A stretch of DNA of 56,644 bases, taken from positions 1 through 56,644 of the forward strand of contig JAHDGF010000027.1 of assembly GCA_020627785.1 (NCBI GenBank), in the 5' to 3' direction. How positions within the stretch are numbered: position 1 is the stretch's first letter; every line of letters starts with the position of its first letter. This DNA comes from Saprospiraceae bacterium (GTDB taxonomy: Bacteria; Bacteroidota; Bacteroidia; Chitinophagales; Saprospiraceae). The position numbers were made by a program, and so were the translations under genes. The notes under the pieces were generated by a model. The model worked only from the letters and a program-made list of their open reading frames with translations. It was not told the origin of the DNA and searched no databases. Shown in pieces: positions 44,773-53,006 of the stretch.

Positions 44773-45820
44773 AAGAAAGCTGTGACTCTTTTTTCTGCAA
44801 TCCTTTTAAGATGTGTTTAATGACACCCGGACCTTTGTAAACAAATCCTGAATAGATTTGTAAAAGACTTGCACCGGCATCCAAAGACTGTTGTGCCGAT
44901 TCTGGCCCATTTATTCCTCCTACTCCAATGAAAGGAATTTCTCCTTTAGACTTTTCACTAAAATATTTTTGAAGCGCGACTGCTTTTTCTAATAAAGGCT
45001 TACCTGATAATCCTCCATTTCCAATAGACTCTACGTATTCATCATCTGCCACCAAACCAGATCTATCAATCGTTGTGTTGCTTAAAATCGCACCTTGTAT
45101 TTTTGTTTCTTGAATGATTTCTATGATATCATCCACCTGTCCAAAACTTAGGTCTGGAGCAATCTTTAGAAGGATGGGTTTCTGTTTTTCTTTTTTATTG
45201 TTCGCCTCTTTTAAGGTAGTCAATATTTCAGTCAGCGGACCTCGCTCTTGTAAGGCTCTTAAATTGGGTGTGTTCGGAGAACTTACATTTACCACAAAAT
45301 AATCGACGTATTCATGTAGTTTCTCAAAGCAGTGTAGATAATCATCAACTGCATTTTCATTGGGTGTATCTTTATTCTTTCCTATGTTTCCCCCGATGAT
45401 TATTTCCCTTTCTTTTCGGAAATATTTGAGTTGCTTGGCTAAGGCATCGATGCCATCATTATTAAAGCCCATTCGATTGATGATGGCTTCATCTTCTTTT
45501 AATCGGAACAATCGAGGCTTCGGATTTCCAACTTGTGGTCTTGGGGTAACTGTTCCCACTTCAATGAAGCCAAAACCTAGAAACTGCAGCACATCTAGAT
45601 AAGCTCCATTCTTATCAAAGCCAGCCGCTAGACCTAACCGGTTGGGAAATTCTAATCCAAATACTTTAGTTTTTACTCGATCTTTACAAGGTGGGTAGGT
45701 GCTCTTTAATAACCCGATAATGTATAGCATCTTCACCTGAATGGTTAATAAGGCCAGTGCCAGATGATGAGCAGTTTCAGGTTTGAATAAAAAGAGAAAG
45801 GGCTTTACAATTTTATACAT
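44771..45820 (-). CDS. pyrD: Dihydroorotate dehydrogenase, quinone-dependent (class 2)
   Basis: 349 residues. It oxidises dihydroorotate to orotate and passes electrons to quinone, the fourth step of pyrimidine synthesis. Class 2 is shown by the N-terminal amphipathic extension (K-P-F-L-F-L-F-K-P-E-T-A-H-H-L-A-L) that holds the enzyme at the inner membrane. The FMN-binding stretch N-R-L-G-L-A-A-G-F-D-K-N-G and R-M-G-F-N-N-D-G follow. The catalytic region is V-N-V-S-S-P-N-T-P-N-L-R with Ser as base, not Cys as in class 1. The C-terminal F-I-G-V-G-G-I and L-Q-I-Y-S-G-F-V-Y-K-G-P blocks bind phosphate. Its ATG overlaps the crp-type gene by eight bases, so translation is coupled. Confidence 0.96.
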   Translation of the reverse strand: MYKIVKPFLFLFKPETAHHLALALLTIQVKMLYIIGLLKSTYPPCKDRVKTKVFGLEFPNRLGLAAGFDKNGAYLDVLQFLGFGFIEVGTVTPRPQVGNPKPRLFRLKEDEAIINRMGFNNDGIDALAKQLKYFRKEREIIIGGNIGKNKDTPNENAVDDYLHCFEKLHEYVDYFVVNVSSPNTPNLRALQERGPLTEILTTLKEANNKKEKQKPILLKIAPDLSFGQVDDIIEIIQETKIQGAILSNTTIDRSGLVADDEYVESIGNGGLSGKPLLEKAVALQKYFSEKSKGEIPFIGVGGINGPESAQQSLDAGASLLQIYSGFVYKGPGVIKHILKGLQKKESQLS

Positions 45821-46517
45821 GAACGGCGATCTCTTCTTTGATTTTTTCTAGATCTCTTACTAATAATCGTTTTCGATTAAAGGTCAAGATATCTTTATTT
45901 TTTAATTCATTTAGTATGGTGGTCACAGTCTGTCTAGACGTCGCTGTAATGTTAGCAATTTCTTGATGGGTTAAAAAGTTTCTCACCACAAATTCATACC
46001 CTACTCTCTGTCCTTTCTTTTCTACCAACTCTAAAACATATTCAATGATTCTTGTCCGAGAATCTTTAAAGACCATGGACTCTAATCGCTTCTCCATATC
46101 TAATATTCTTGAGCCAATCAGCTTCATAAAGAATAGACTCAAATTGCTGTGATCCTTCATGAGCATTTTCATATCATCAGAAGAAAGTTCACAGACCTGA
46201 GTCGATTCCATTGCTTGGGCGAAGTCTCTTCTTTTCGTCCCTTCATCTACTAGTGATAACTCACCAAATACTTCTCCTTTGCCTATGATGGATTTTGTAA
46301 TTTCCTTACCGTTATCGCTATAGGTTCCGATCTTTATTTGACCTTCTCGGATAAGATAAATTCTATCATTCTTATCGTTGGGTAAAAAGATAAAATCATT
46401 TTTATTGAAAGCTTTGATGTGTTCATGCTGCATTGCTTCACCCATCTTTTTAGGACAAAAGAAGTTGGATACATCAATGTTTTCTAAATACCAAAGTGAT
46501 AATTCTTGATTTTGCAT
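45813..46517 (-). CDS. Crp/Fnr-family transcriptional regulator
   Basis: 234 residues with the two-domain Crp/Fnr plan. A cyclic-nucleotide-binding-like beta-roll (about 35-145) contains I-Y-L-I-R-E-G-Q-I-K-I-G and G-K-G-E-V-F-G-E-L-S-L-V-D-E-G-x-x-R-R-D, where F-G-E-L-S keeps the phosphate-cassette pattern. A long dimer helix is followed by the winged HTH (about 175-225: L-T-H-Q-E-I-A-N-I-T-A-T-S-R-Q-T-V-T-T-I-L-N-E-L). No N-terminal Cys cluster of FNR type is seen, so an iron-sulfur sensor is unlikely. It overlaps pyrD by eight bases, so the regulator and pyrD share a transcript; the regulated genes are unknown. Confidence 0.9.
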   Translation of the reverse strand: MQNQELSLWYLENIDVSNFFCPKKMGEAMQHEHIKAFNKNDFIFLPNDKNDRIYLIREGQIKIGTYSDNGKEITKSIIGKGEVFGELSLVDEGTKRRDFAQAMESTQVCELSSDDMKMLMKDHSNLSLFFMKLIGSRILDMEKRLESMVFKDSRTRIIEYVLELVEKKGQRVGYEFVVRNFLTHQEIANITATSRQTVTTILNELKNKDILTFNRKRLLVRDLEKIKEEIAVHV

Positions 46518-46608
46518 ATTACTAGAGCTTGTTAAAATTAAGAACGTTTTCGGACTTATTAAGTTTTAACTAAAATGTTGCAAATCAAAAAACTGGGGGA
46601 AATGACTG

Positions 46609-47334
46609 TCATTTATCTAAATTTAAATTAAATCTATCGATAAATTTATCTATTAATGGGTTCTTTTTTTTCATGTTTTCCAATCTTTCGACATTACTCA
46701 ACTCTTTTTTAGGTTCCTCTCTTTGATACTCAGGAAATTGATCTATATCGTCTGACACGACAATTCTTAAATCCTTGATTGGATAACATTCGCGGATGTG
46801 GCTGAGGATTGACACTTCTTTTCTAATACTTTCTTTTGCCAATTTGGTTGGTGTAACAATGTATAATTCACAGTCACCTTTTATACTCAGCTTAACCTGA
46901 TCCATAATTTTATGGATGGATACAGATTCTTGTTTAGCCTTACTGTTCTGCCATTCCCTTTCAATTGTTTCGATATTCCAGGTCATGGTATTGGCAATTT
47001 TTTGTTTGTCTTCTTCCTTTACTTGCTGGATTAGATCATCAAGTTTAGGTAGGGACCCACCAATACTTTTCGTAGATATTTTTTTGGGTTTGACTTTTCT
47101 TTCTTGAACTGGCGGTGGTGTTCCTTGCGGCCCCATTGATTTGCCTTGAGCATCCTCCTTTTCTTTATTCTCCACAGAAGGATTAATATTTCTAACAATG
47201 GCTTCTGTTTCTTTCACTGGACCAGGAGAAGGAAGAGGAGCTACTTCTGGAGGTGTATTCTGCGGTCCCTCAGAGACTGCGAGGCCTTGTGTGGTCTGAT
47301 CAGAAGTTAGTGGCTTACTGGCTGTAGGCTGGAA
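46609..47334 (-). CDS. dnaX: DnaX tau-type C-terminal part, in the -1 frame relative to the N-terminal part
   Basis: This frame continues dnaX after a shift at the A10 run. From TTC at 47334 it gives 241 residues: a Pro/Thr/Ser-rich linker (P-T-A-S-K-P-L-T, then P-Q-N-T-P-P-E-V-A-P-L-P), a basic region, and a helical C-terminal domain (about the last 130 residues, with N-T-M-T-W-N-I-E and I-V-T-P-T-K-L). Such a linker plus C-terminal domain is the tau portion that contacts DNA polymerase alpha subunit and the helicase. A GTG at 47217 could start it separately, but the open frame reaches back over the A run, favouring a fusion of about 617 residues. Confidence 0.8.
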   Translation of the reverse strand, partial: FQPTASKPLTSDQTTQGLAVSEGPQNTPPEVAPLPSPGPVKETEAIVRNINPSVENKEKEDAQGKSMGPQGTPPPVQERKVKPKKISTKSIGGSLPKLDDLIQQVKEEDKQKIANTMTWNIETIEREWQNSKAKQESVSIHKIMDQVKLSIKGDCELYIVTPTKLAKESIRKEVSILSHIRECYPIKDLRIVVSDDIDQFPEYQREEPKKELSNVERLENMKKKNPLIDKFIDRFNLNLDK

Positions 47335-48461
47335 TTTTTTTTTTGATCTGAAAAATCAGTGATCAATCTACTCAGGTAGGTAATTTTAGTGAAGGCCGTT
47401 TCAACGAGTAAATGTTTATTAACAACCCGTTGAAGTTCGACCGCTGTCTGACTTAAAATATCTAAAGCGCTGACCAAGAAAGATTGGGAACATAGTTGCG
47501 ACTGATCAAGATATCTTTTCTTTAGATCTTCGCTGGCTTCAATCAACTCAACGGTGCGTGGAGATTTAGTCATCAACAAATCTCGGAAGTGACTGCTTAA
47601 GCCTTGCACAAATGTTTCAGCTTCAAAACCGTTTTTCACGATTTCATCATAGATTAAATAGATCCCGGCCAGGTCTTCCCTTAGCATCACGTCAACTGCT
47701 TTGAAAAAGTATTCAAAGTCAAGCATGTTTAGACTCGCCGCTACTTCTTTGTAACCAATTTCACCTTGGTAGGTCGAGCTAATTTTATCAAATATTGACA
47801 ATGAATCTCTCATGGCACCATCTGACTTCTGCGCAATCAGATGCATGGCTTCATTGTTGATTTTTATTCCTTCTTTTTCTGCGATGATTTCCAGTTGCTT
47901 GATTATTTCAGAAATGGATATTCTTTTGAAATCAAACAATTGACATCTTGATAAGATCGTCGGAAGTATTTTATGCTTTTCAGTTGTGGCTAAAATGAAG
48001 ATGGCATATTCCGGTGGCTCTTCTAAGGTTTTAAGAAAGGCATTGAAAGAGGCATTACTTAGCATGTGAACCTCATCAATGATGAAAATCTTGTATCGTC
48101 CCGCCTGCGGCCTAAATCTTACTTGCTCATTGAGCATCCGCATGTGCTCAACTGAGTTATTGGAAGCAGCATCAAGTTCAATGATATTGAAAGAAGCGGT
48201 ATCTTCCATGGCCACACAAGAATTACACGTCCCGCATGCTGTTGTTTCATTTTCTGCTCTCGTCTCACAATTGAGGACTTTGGCTAGGATTCTTGCGGTT
48301 GAGGTCTTTCCTACACCTCTTGGACCAGTAAATAAGAAGGCGTGGGCTAGTTGATCATTAGATATGGCGTTCTTTAGCGTCGCTGTAACATGCGTCTGCC
48401 CGAGCACATCATCAAATGATGAAGGTCTATATTTTCTCGCCGATACTACAAATGATCCCAT
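47307..48461 (-). CDS. dnaX: DNA polymerase III gamma/tau, N-terminal clamp-loader part
   Basis: 384 residues in the zero frame. It is the AAA+ motor of the clamp loader that puts the sliding clamp on DNA. The Walker A motif G-P-R-G-V-G-K-T-S is at about 45-53, a four-Cys zinc module follows (C-E-T, then C-G-T-C-N-S-C), Walker B is I-I-D-E-V-H-M-L-S at about 125, sensor 1 is A-T-T-E-K and the arginine finger motif is S-R-C-Q-L-F-D-F. Residues 373-375 (Gln-Lys-Lys) are encoded in the A10 run; nine codons later a TAA ends this frame. This is gamma-like length. A promoter candidate is at 48481-48508. Confidence 0.95.
   Translation of the reverse strand: MGSFVVSARKYRPSSFDDVLGQTHVTATLKNAISNDQLAHAFLFTGPRGVGKTSTARILAKVLNCETRAENETTACGTCNSCVAMEDTASFNIIELDAASNNSVEHMRMLNEQVRFRPQAGRYKIFIIDEVHMLSNASFNAFLKTLEEPPEYAIFILATTEKHKILPTILSRCQLFDFKRISISEIIKQLEIIAEKEGIKINNEAMHLIAQKSDGAMRDSLSIFDKISSTYQGEIGYKEVAASLNMLDFEYFFKAVDVMLREDLAGIYLIYDEIVKNGFEAETFVQGLSSHFRDLLMTKSPRTVELIEASEDLKKRYLDQSQLCSQSFLVSALDILSQTAVELQRVVNKHLLVETAFTKITYLSRLITDFSDQKKNSSLQPVSH
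47335..47344 (-). other. A10 slippery run in dnaX (programmed frameshift or transcriptional slippage)
   Basis: Ten T on the plus strand, so ten A in the dnaX message. Frame zero reads CAA AAA AAA AAT; one step back reads AAA TTC and enters the 241-residue C-terminal frame. A small inverted repeat (CTGA/TCAG) lies just upstream on the message. Confidence 0.75.
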
Positions 48462-48480
48462 AATAAGAACACGAATCTAA

Positions 48481-48508
48481 CAAAGATAGATTGTAAGTTC
48501 AAACACAA
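48481..48508 (-). promoter_or_regulatory. Promoter candidate of dnaX
   Basis: The minus strand reads TTG (48508-48506), 17 bases, then TATCTTTG (48488-48481), 20 bases upstream of the dnaX ATG. It fits TTG-N17-23-TAnnTTTG. Confidence 0.5.
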
Positions 48509-48525
48509 TCTAAAATTCAGTTCCT

Positions 48526-48533
48526 TACCTTTG
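48526..48533 (+). promoter_or_regulatory. Possible -7 box of nadE, very close to its ATG
   Basis: TACCTTTG (TAnnTTTG) ends four bases before the ATG. If real, transcription would start at or near the start codon, giving a leaderless message. Confidence 0.4.
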
Positions 48534-48537
48534 TAAA

Positions 48538-50175
48538 ATGAAAATAACAATCGCTCAATTAAACTACCATATCGGTAATTTTCAAGGCAATTTAGAAAAG
48601 ATGCTTCAGGCGGTAGAAGAGGCAAAGGCCCAGCAGGCAGACATTATATGTTTTGGGGAATTGGCAACCTGTGGTTATCCTCCGAGAGACTTCTTAGACT
48701 TTGATGATTTCATAAAAAAGTCCCTAGAATGTATTGATCAGTTGAAAAATGCCGCCAAAGGAATTGCTATTGTTGTCGGCAGTCCTAGTGTGAATCCGGT
48801 ACCTGAGGGGAAAGATCTATATAATAGTGCTTACTTTTTAGCTGATCAGGAGATTAAGTATGTGCAGCACAAAAGCTTGCTACCTACCTATGACATCTTT
48901 GATGAGTACAGATATTTTGAGCCTGCTTCTGAATTTGATGTGGTCACTTACAAAGGAAAGAAAATTGCTTTGACGGTCTGTGAAGATATCTGGAACATTG
49001 GAAATGAAAATCCTTTGTATACCATCTGCCCACTGGATTTGATGGTACCTAAGGGTGTAGACTTTATCCTTAATCTTTCTGCCAGTCCCTTTAATTATAA
49101 GCACGCGCAGACTAGGATAGAGTTGTTGAAAGATAATGTTGAGCGATATCAAAAGCCAATGTTTTATGTCAATCATGTCGGTGCTCAAACCGAAATCATA
49201 TTTGATGGAGGAAGTTTAGTGATGAGTCCCAATGGCCAAGTCTTTGAAGAACTCCCATATTTTGAAGAATGTGTGCGGACTTTTGACTTGGAAGAGGTTA
49301 TTAAAGGTGAGACTTCTAATGCTCAACCGAAGGATAAAATAGCATTGATTCATGATGGCATCGTCACTGGGATTAAGGATTACTTTGGTAAGTTAAACTT
49401 TAAGCAAGCAATTTTAGGCCTTTCAGGAGGTATAGATAGTGCAGTTACAGCTGTTCTGGCAGCAAGGGCTTTGGGCAGTGAGAATGTACGGGTATTGTTA
49501 ATGCCATCGCAGTTTTCTTCAGATCATAGTGTTAATGATGCAAGGGCCTTGGCAGAGAATCTGGGCATCACCTATAATATTATAGCGATCAAAGATGTTT
49601 ACGATGCCTTTTTAGGCAAATTAGAGCCGATTTTCAAAGACCTGCCTTTTAATGTTACCGAGGAGAACATCCAGGCAAGAACTAGAGGGACCTTATTAAT
49701 GGCCTTATCTAATAAATTTGGAAACATCCTCCTTAATACTACGAATAAGAGTGAAATGGCAGTGGGTTATGGGACTTTATATGGTGACTTAGCGGGTGGA
49801 TTGTCTGTTTTGGCTGATGTATATAAAACTGAGGTGTATGAATTGGCAAGGTATATCAACAAAGACCAGGAGGTAATTCCTGAAAATTCGATCACCAAAC
49901 CGCCTTCTGCAGAGCTCCGGCCAGACCAAAAGGACTCAGATAGTCTTCCAGATTATGACATTCTTGATCGGATACTTTTTGAATACATAGAGAATGTGCA
50001 GGGTCCTCAAGATATTATTGAGCTTGGATTTGACCCAAAATTGGTTGCTCGAATTCTTCGTTTGGTTAATATCAATGAATTCAAGAGATATCAAACCGCT
50101 CCGGTTCTAAGGGTTTCCCCTAGGGCGTTTGGAATGGGTCGAAGGATGCCAATTGTCGGAAAATACCTCTCATAA
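48538..50175 (+). CDS. nadE: Glutamine-dependent NAD synthetase
   Basis: 545 residues. It converts deamido-NAD to NAD with ATP, using ammonia released from glutamine by its N-terminal nitrilase-like domain. That domain (about 1-250) has the catalytic Glu in C-F-G-E-L-A-T-C-G-Y, Lys in H-K-S-L-L-P and Cys in T-V-C-E-D-I-W. The C-terminal synthetase domain (about 275-545) has the pyrophosphate loop S-G-G-I-D-S at 296-301. It also has the T-T-N-K-S-E-M-A-V-G-Y-G-T-L-Y-G-D block and K-P-P-S-A-E-L-R-P-D-Q-K-D. The start is ATG at 48538, divergent from dnaX with 76 bases between, and the shared region carries a promoter for each direction. Confidence 0.97.
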   Translation: MKITIAQLNYHIGNFQGNLEKMLQAVEEAKAQQADIICFGELATCGYPPRDFLDFDDFIKKSLECIDQLKNAAKGIAIVVGSPSVNPVPEGKDLYNSAYFLADQEIKYVQHKSLLPTYDIFDEYRYFEPASEFDVVTYKGKKIALTVCEDIWNIGNENPLYTICPLDLMVPKGVDFILNLSASPFNYKHAQTRIELLKDNVERYQKPMFYVNHVGAQTEIIFDGGSLVMSPNGQVFEELPYFEECVRTFDLEEVIKGETSNAQPKDKIALIHDGIVTGIKDYFGKLNFKQAILGLSGGIDSAVTAVLAARALGSENVRVLLMPSQFSSDHSVNDARALAENLGITYNIIAIKDVYDAFLGKLEPIFKDLPFNVTEENIQARTRGTLLMALSNKFGNILLNTTNKSEMAVGYGTLYGDLAGGLSVLADVYKTEVYELARYINKDQEVIPENSITKPPSAELRPDQKDSDSLPDYDILDRILFEYIENVQGPQDIIELGFDPKLVARILRLVNINEFKRYQTAPVLRVSPRAFGMGRRMPIVGKYLS

Positions 50176-50260
50176 GGGCTAAAACCTTAAGACATATGAT
50201 AAAAAAGTTGATAAAGTCCCTATTTATAGGGGTTTGAGGCTATAATTTATATGAATTATT

Positions 50261-50291
50261 TTTTTTATATGATAATGAGAGTCTATATTTG
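50261..50291 (+). promoter_or_regulatory. Promoter candidate of the HU gene
   Basis: TATATTTG (50284-50291) with a TTTT (one mismatch to TTTG) exactly 19 bases upstream, 40 bases before the ATG. Confidence 0.45.
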
Positions 50292-50331
50292 GGGCGAATT
50301 GTAATAATTAATTTCATTTAAAATAACTAGA

Positions 50332-50604
50332 ATGAATAAAGGAGATTTAATCACCATCGTAGCAGACGCTGCAGGTGTAACTAAGGCAGAAGCTACAACA
50401 GCAGTAGATACTATTTTTGGATCTATTGAATCATGTCTTAAAAAAGGAGAGAAAGCCGCTTTTGTAGGTTTTGGAACATTTTCAACGACTGATAGAAAAG
50501 CTAGAGACGGGAGAAATCCTGCGACTGGAGCGACTATTAAGATTCCAGCTAAAACTGTTGTGAAGTTTAAGCCTGGAAAAGCTTTATCTGACTCTGTCAA
50601 CTAA
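50332..50604 (+). CDS. HU-family DNA-binding protein
   Basis: 90 residues, the normal length of HU. It bends and compacts DNA as a dimer. It begins M-N-K-G-D-L-I and has the helical N-terminal half, then the G-F-G-T-F block (about 48-52). The beta-arm follows (R-K-A-R-D-G-R-N-P-A-T-G-A-T-I-K-I, about 57-73) with the Arg-Asn-Pro tip that inserts into the minor groove, then P-A-K-T-V-V-K-F-K-P-G-K-A-L. It is a single gene with a promoter candidate upstream and a terminator downstream. Whether it acts as general HU or as an IHF-type homolog cannot be told from sequence. Confidence 0.97.
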   Translation: MNKGDLITIVADAAGVTKAEATTAVDTIFGSIESCLKKGEKAAFVGFGTFSTTDRKARDGRNPATGATIKIPAKTVVKFKPGKALSDSVN

Positions 50605-50624
50605 TTGCTTTTAACAAAAAAAAT

Positions 50625-50659
50625 AAAAGGCGATCCATTTATTTGGGTTGCCTTTTTTT
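50625..50659 (+). terminator. Rho-independent terminator after the HU gene
   Basis: Stem AAGGCGATCC/GGGTTGCCTT (two G-T pairs) with an 8-nt loop and a run of seven T. It ends 11 bases before the transketolase ATG. Confidence 0.85.
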
Positions 50660-50670
50660 AATTCCACAAA

Positions 50671-51507
50671 ATGAAAGACGAAAACCAACTGAAGCAAATT
50701 GCTTCTCAAATCCGTAGAGATATTATAAGACAGGTCGCTGCCGTAAACTCTGGTCACCCAGGAGGTTCGCTAGGCTGTGCAGATTTATTTACTGTCTTAT
50801 ACTTTCACATCATGAAACATGATGCTTCGTTCAATATGAAGGGCGAGAATGAAGATCTATTTTTCTTATCTAATGGGCATATATCACCGGTCTGGTACAG
50901 CACCTTAGCTCGAGCTGGTTATTTCCCAGTTGAGGAATTAAAAACCTTCCGAAAATTAAACAGTCGATTACAAGGTCATCCAGCAACTCATGAAGGATTG
51001 CCAGGCATCAGAGTTGCCTCTGGTTCTCTTGGGCAGGGTTTATCGGTAGCAATAGGAGCTGCCTTATCTAAAAAATTAAACAAGGACCCTCGTACTGTTT
51101 TCGCACTCACCGGAGATGGGGAATTACAAGAAGGTCAAATATGGGAGGCTGCAATGTTTGCTGCACACAATAAGGTGGATAATCTAATCGCGATTGTAGA
51201 TTGGAATGGACAACAAATTGATGGATCAAATGACGATGTGATTACCCTTGGAGATTTGGAAGGGAAGTGGAAAAGTTTCGGCTGGGAAGTCCATGAAATG
51301 AATGGTCACGATTATCCATCCATGATCACCACTATAAATAAGGCTAAGGAGAACACAGGAAAGCCTCAGGTTATCCTTATGAGGACTGAAATGGGTAAAG
51401 GTGTGGACTTCATGGAAGGAACACACAAATGGCATGGTAAGGCTCCGAATGCAGAACAGACAGAGATAGCCTTGGCACAATTGGAAGAAACTTTAGGTGA
51501 TTATTAA
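50671..51507 (+). CDS. tkt: Transketolase, N-terminal (thiamine diphosphate-binding) subunit
   Basis: 278 residues, the first half of transketolase as a separate chain. Transketolase moves two-carbon units between sugar phosphates in the pentose phosphate pathway. The chain has S-G-H-P-G-G-S-L-G near 26-34, N-G-H-I-S-P near 68-73, and Q-G-H-P near 101-104. The ThDP/Mg motif is T-G-D-G-E-L-Q-E-G-Q-I-W-E-A-A-M near 147-162, ending with D-W-N-G-Q-Q-I-D-G. The C-terminal partner follows after ten bases. It starts 11 bases after the HU terminator, so some read-through or an overlapping promoter may supply it. Confidence 0.96.
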   Translation: MKDENQLKQIASQIRRDIIRQVAAVNSGHPGGSLGCADLFTVLYFHIMKHDASFNMKGENEDLFFLSNGHISPVWYSTLARAGYFPVEELKTFRKLNSRLQGHPATHEGLPGIRVASGSLGQGLSVAIGAALSKKLNKDPRTVFALTGDGELQEGQIWEAAMFAAHNKVDNLIAIVDWNGQQIDGSNDDVITLGDLEGKWKSFGWEVHEMNGHDYPSMITTINKAKENTGKPQVILMRTEMGKGVDFMEGTHKWHGKAPNAEQTEIALAQLEETLGDY

Positions 51508-51517
51508 AGAGTAAAGA

Positions 51518-52480
51518 ATGTTAGATCAATTTACAGTTACAGATAAAAAAGCAACGAGAGATGGATTTGGGAAAGCCATGTCTGAATTAGGTGCCAGCAA
51601 TCCTAAGGTTATAGCCATGTGTGCTGACCTTACAGGATCACTTAAATTAAATCCTTTTCAGGATGCACATCCTGAACGTTTTATACAAGCCGGTATTTCC
51701 GAGGCCAACATGATAGGTATGGCGGCTGGATTAGCTACCACAGGAATGATTCCTTTCGCGACTACTTTCGCAAATTTTGCGACTGGAAGAGTTTATGATC
51801 AGATCAGACAATCAGTGGCCTACTCGCACAAGAACGTAAAAATATGTGCGTCGCATGCTGGTCTTACTTTAGGAGAAGACGGTGCCACCCATCAAATTCT
51901 TGAAGACCTTGGAATGATGAAGATGTTGCCTGGAATGACTGTTATCAATCCTTGCGACTATCATCAAGTAATCGCTGCCACAAAAGCAATTGCGGATCAC
52001 CATGGTCCAGTCTATCTTCGTTTTGGACGACCAGGTTGGCCAGTGTTTATTCCAGAAAATACTCCTTTTAAGATTGGAGAAGCTTTAATGATTCAACCGG
52101 GAACGGATGTGAGTATTTTTGCTACAGGTCATATGGTTTATCAAGCCATGGAGGCTGTTAAAATACTGAAGTCAGAGCACAGCATCAATGCTGAGCTTGT
52201 AAACATTCACACCATTAAGCCATTAGACGAGCAAGCAATTATTAGTTCGGCCACTAAAACTGGAGCAGTGGTTACCTGCGAAGAACATCAGAGAAATGGT
52301 GGTTTAGGAGATAGTGTTGCACAGGTATTATCGCAATTCTTACCGACACCTCAAGAATACGTTGCCGTAAATGATTCTTTTGGAGAAAGCGGAAAGCCTA
52401 GCGAACTTCTAGATAAGTATGGTCTTGGAATTACAGATGTAGTTGCGGCTGCAATAAAGGCTTTCGAAAGAAAAGCTTAA
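51518..52480 (+). CDS. tkt: Transketolase, C-terminal subunit
   Basis: 320 residues covering the pyrimidine-binding and C-terminal domains. R-F-I-Q-A-G-I-S-E-A-N-M-I-G-M-A-A-G-L-A (about 54-73) carries the conserved Glu that activates ThDP. F-A-N-F-A-T-G-R-V-Y-D-Q-I-R follows, then S-H-A-G-L-T-L-G-E-D-G-A-T-H-Q with the substrate-binding His. The C-terminal domain has T-C-E-E-H-Q-R-N-G-G-L-G. It must assemble with the N-terminal chain to be active. Split transketolases are widespread outside the E. coli-type single-chain form. It ends convergent with the biotin carrier gene. Confidence 0.96.
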   Translation: MLDQFTVTDKKATRDGFGKAMSELGASNPKVIAMCADLTGSLKLNPFQDAHPERFIQAGISEANMIGMAAGLATTGMIPFATTFANFATGRVYDQIRQSVAYSHKNVKICASHAGLTLGEDGATHQILEDLGMMKMLPGMTVINPCDYHQVIAATKAIADHHGPVYLRFGRPGWPVFIPENTPFKIGEALMIQPGTDVSIFATGHMVYQAMEAVKILKSEHSINAELVNIHTIKPLDEQAIISSATKTGAVVTCEEHQRNGGLGDSVAQVLSQFLPTPQEYVAVNDSFGESGKPSELLDKYGLGITDVVAAAIKAFERKA

Positions 52481-52520
52481 TTCTTATTTGCTCTTCTTTG
52501 ATTTTATTGGGCTGGCTTTA

Positions 52521-53006
52521 TTAAAATTTAATCAGTAGTTGGCCCTTATCAACCTTGTCTCCTTTAGAGACTAAGATTTCTTTTACAGTACCTGAGCCTG
52601 TTGCTTTCAGTATGTTTTCCATCTTCATGGCCTCAAGTATTATTAGGGGACTGCCCTCTTCTACTTCCTGACCTATGGCAACTTCTGCGCTCACTACCAA
52701 ACCAGGCATGGGTGCTAGAATCTGATCTAAAATCACAGCCTTTTTATCATTCATTCCCATCTCCTCTACCAGAATATCTACGGAGTCCATCAATCTAAAG
52801 CTAATCTCTTCGGTCCCTACCATTATCGTGTATGATTTGGTTTGGGAATCAAATGATTTTACTTCACAGTGATGGATTTGGGATTTATAACTTACCACCC
52901 AGGTATTCCCTTCTGTGGAAAGTACTCTAAAAGAATCTTGGTCTTCTATGGAGTCATTCTGTAAATAAAAATTATCTCCTTTAAAGGCAAATGTTTTTGA
53001 ATCCAT
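52521..53006 (-). CDS. Biotin carboxyl carrier protein (biotin/lipoyl domain)
   Basis: 161 residues. The C-terminal half (about 90-161) is a biotinyl domain with P-M-P-G-L-V, then E-A-M-K-M-E-N, where Lys128 would carry biotin. The N-terminal half is beta-rich and resembles the extra domain found in the carrier subunits of Bacteroidota acyl-CoA carboxylases. Such proteins carry CO2 between the biotin carboxylase and the carboxyltransferase. The carboxylase genes are not in the window. Its start overlaps the stop of the four-TM gene by one base, so it ends a coupled bactofilin-AtpZ-TM cluster; that neighbourhood is unusual for it. Confidence 0.88.
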   Translation of the reverse strand: MDSKTFAFKGDNFYLQNDSIEDQDSFRVLSTEGNTWVVSYKSQIHHCEVKSFDSQTKSYTIMVGTEEISFRLMDSVDILVEEMGMNDKKAVILDQILAPMPGLVVSAEVAIGQEVEEGSPLIILEAMKMENILKATGSGTVKEILVSKGDKVDKGQLLIKF

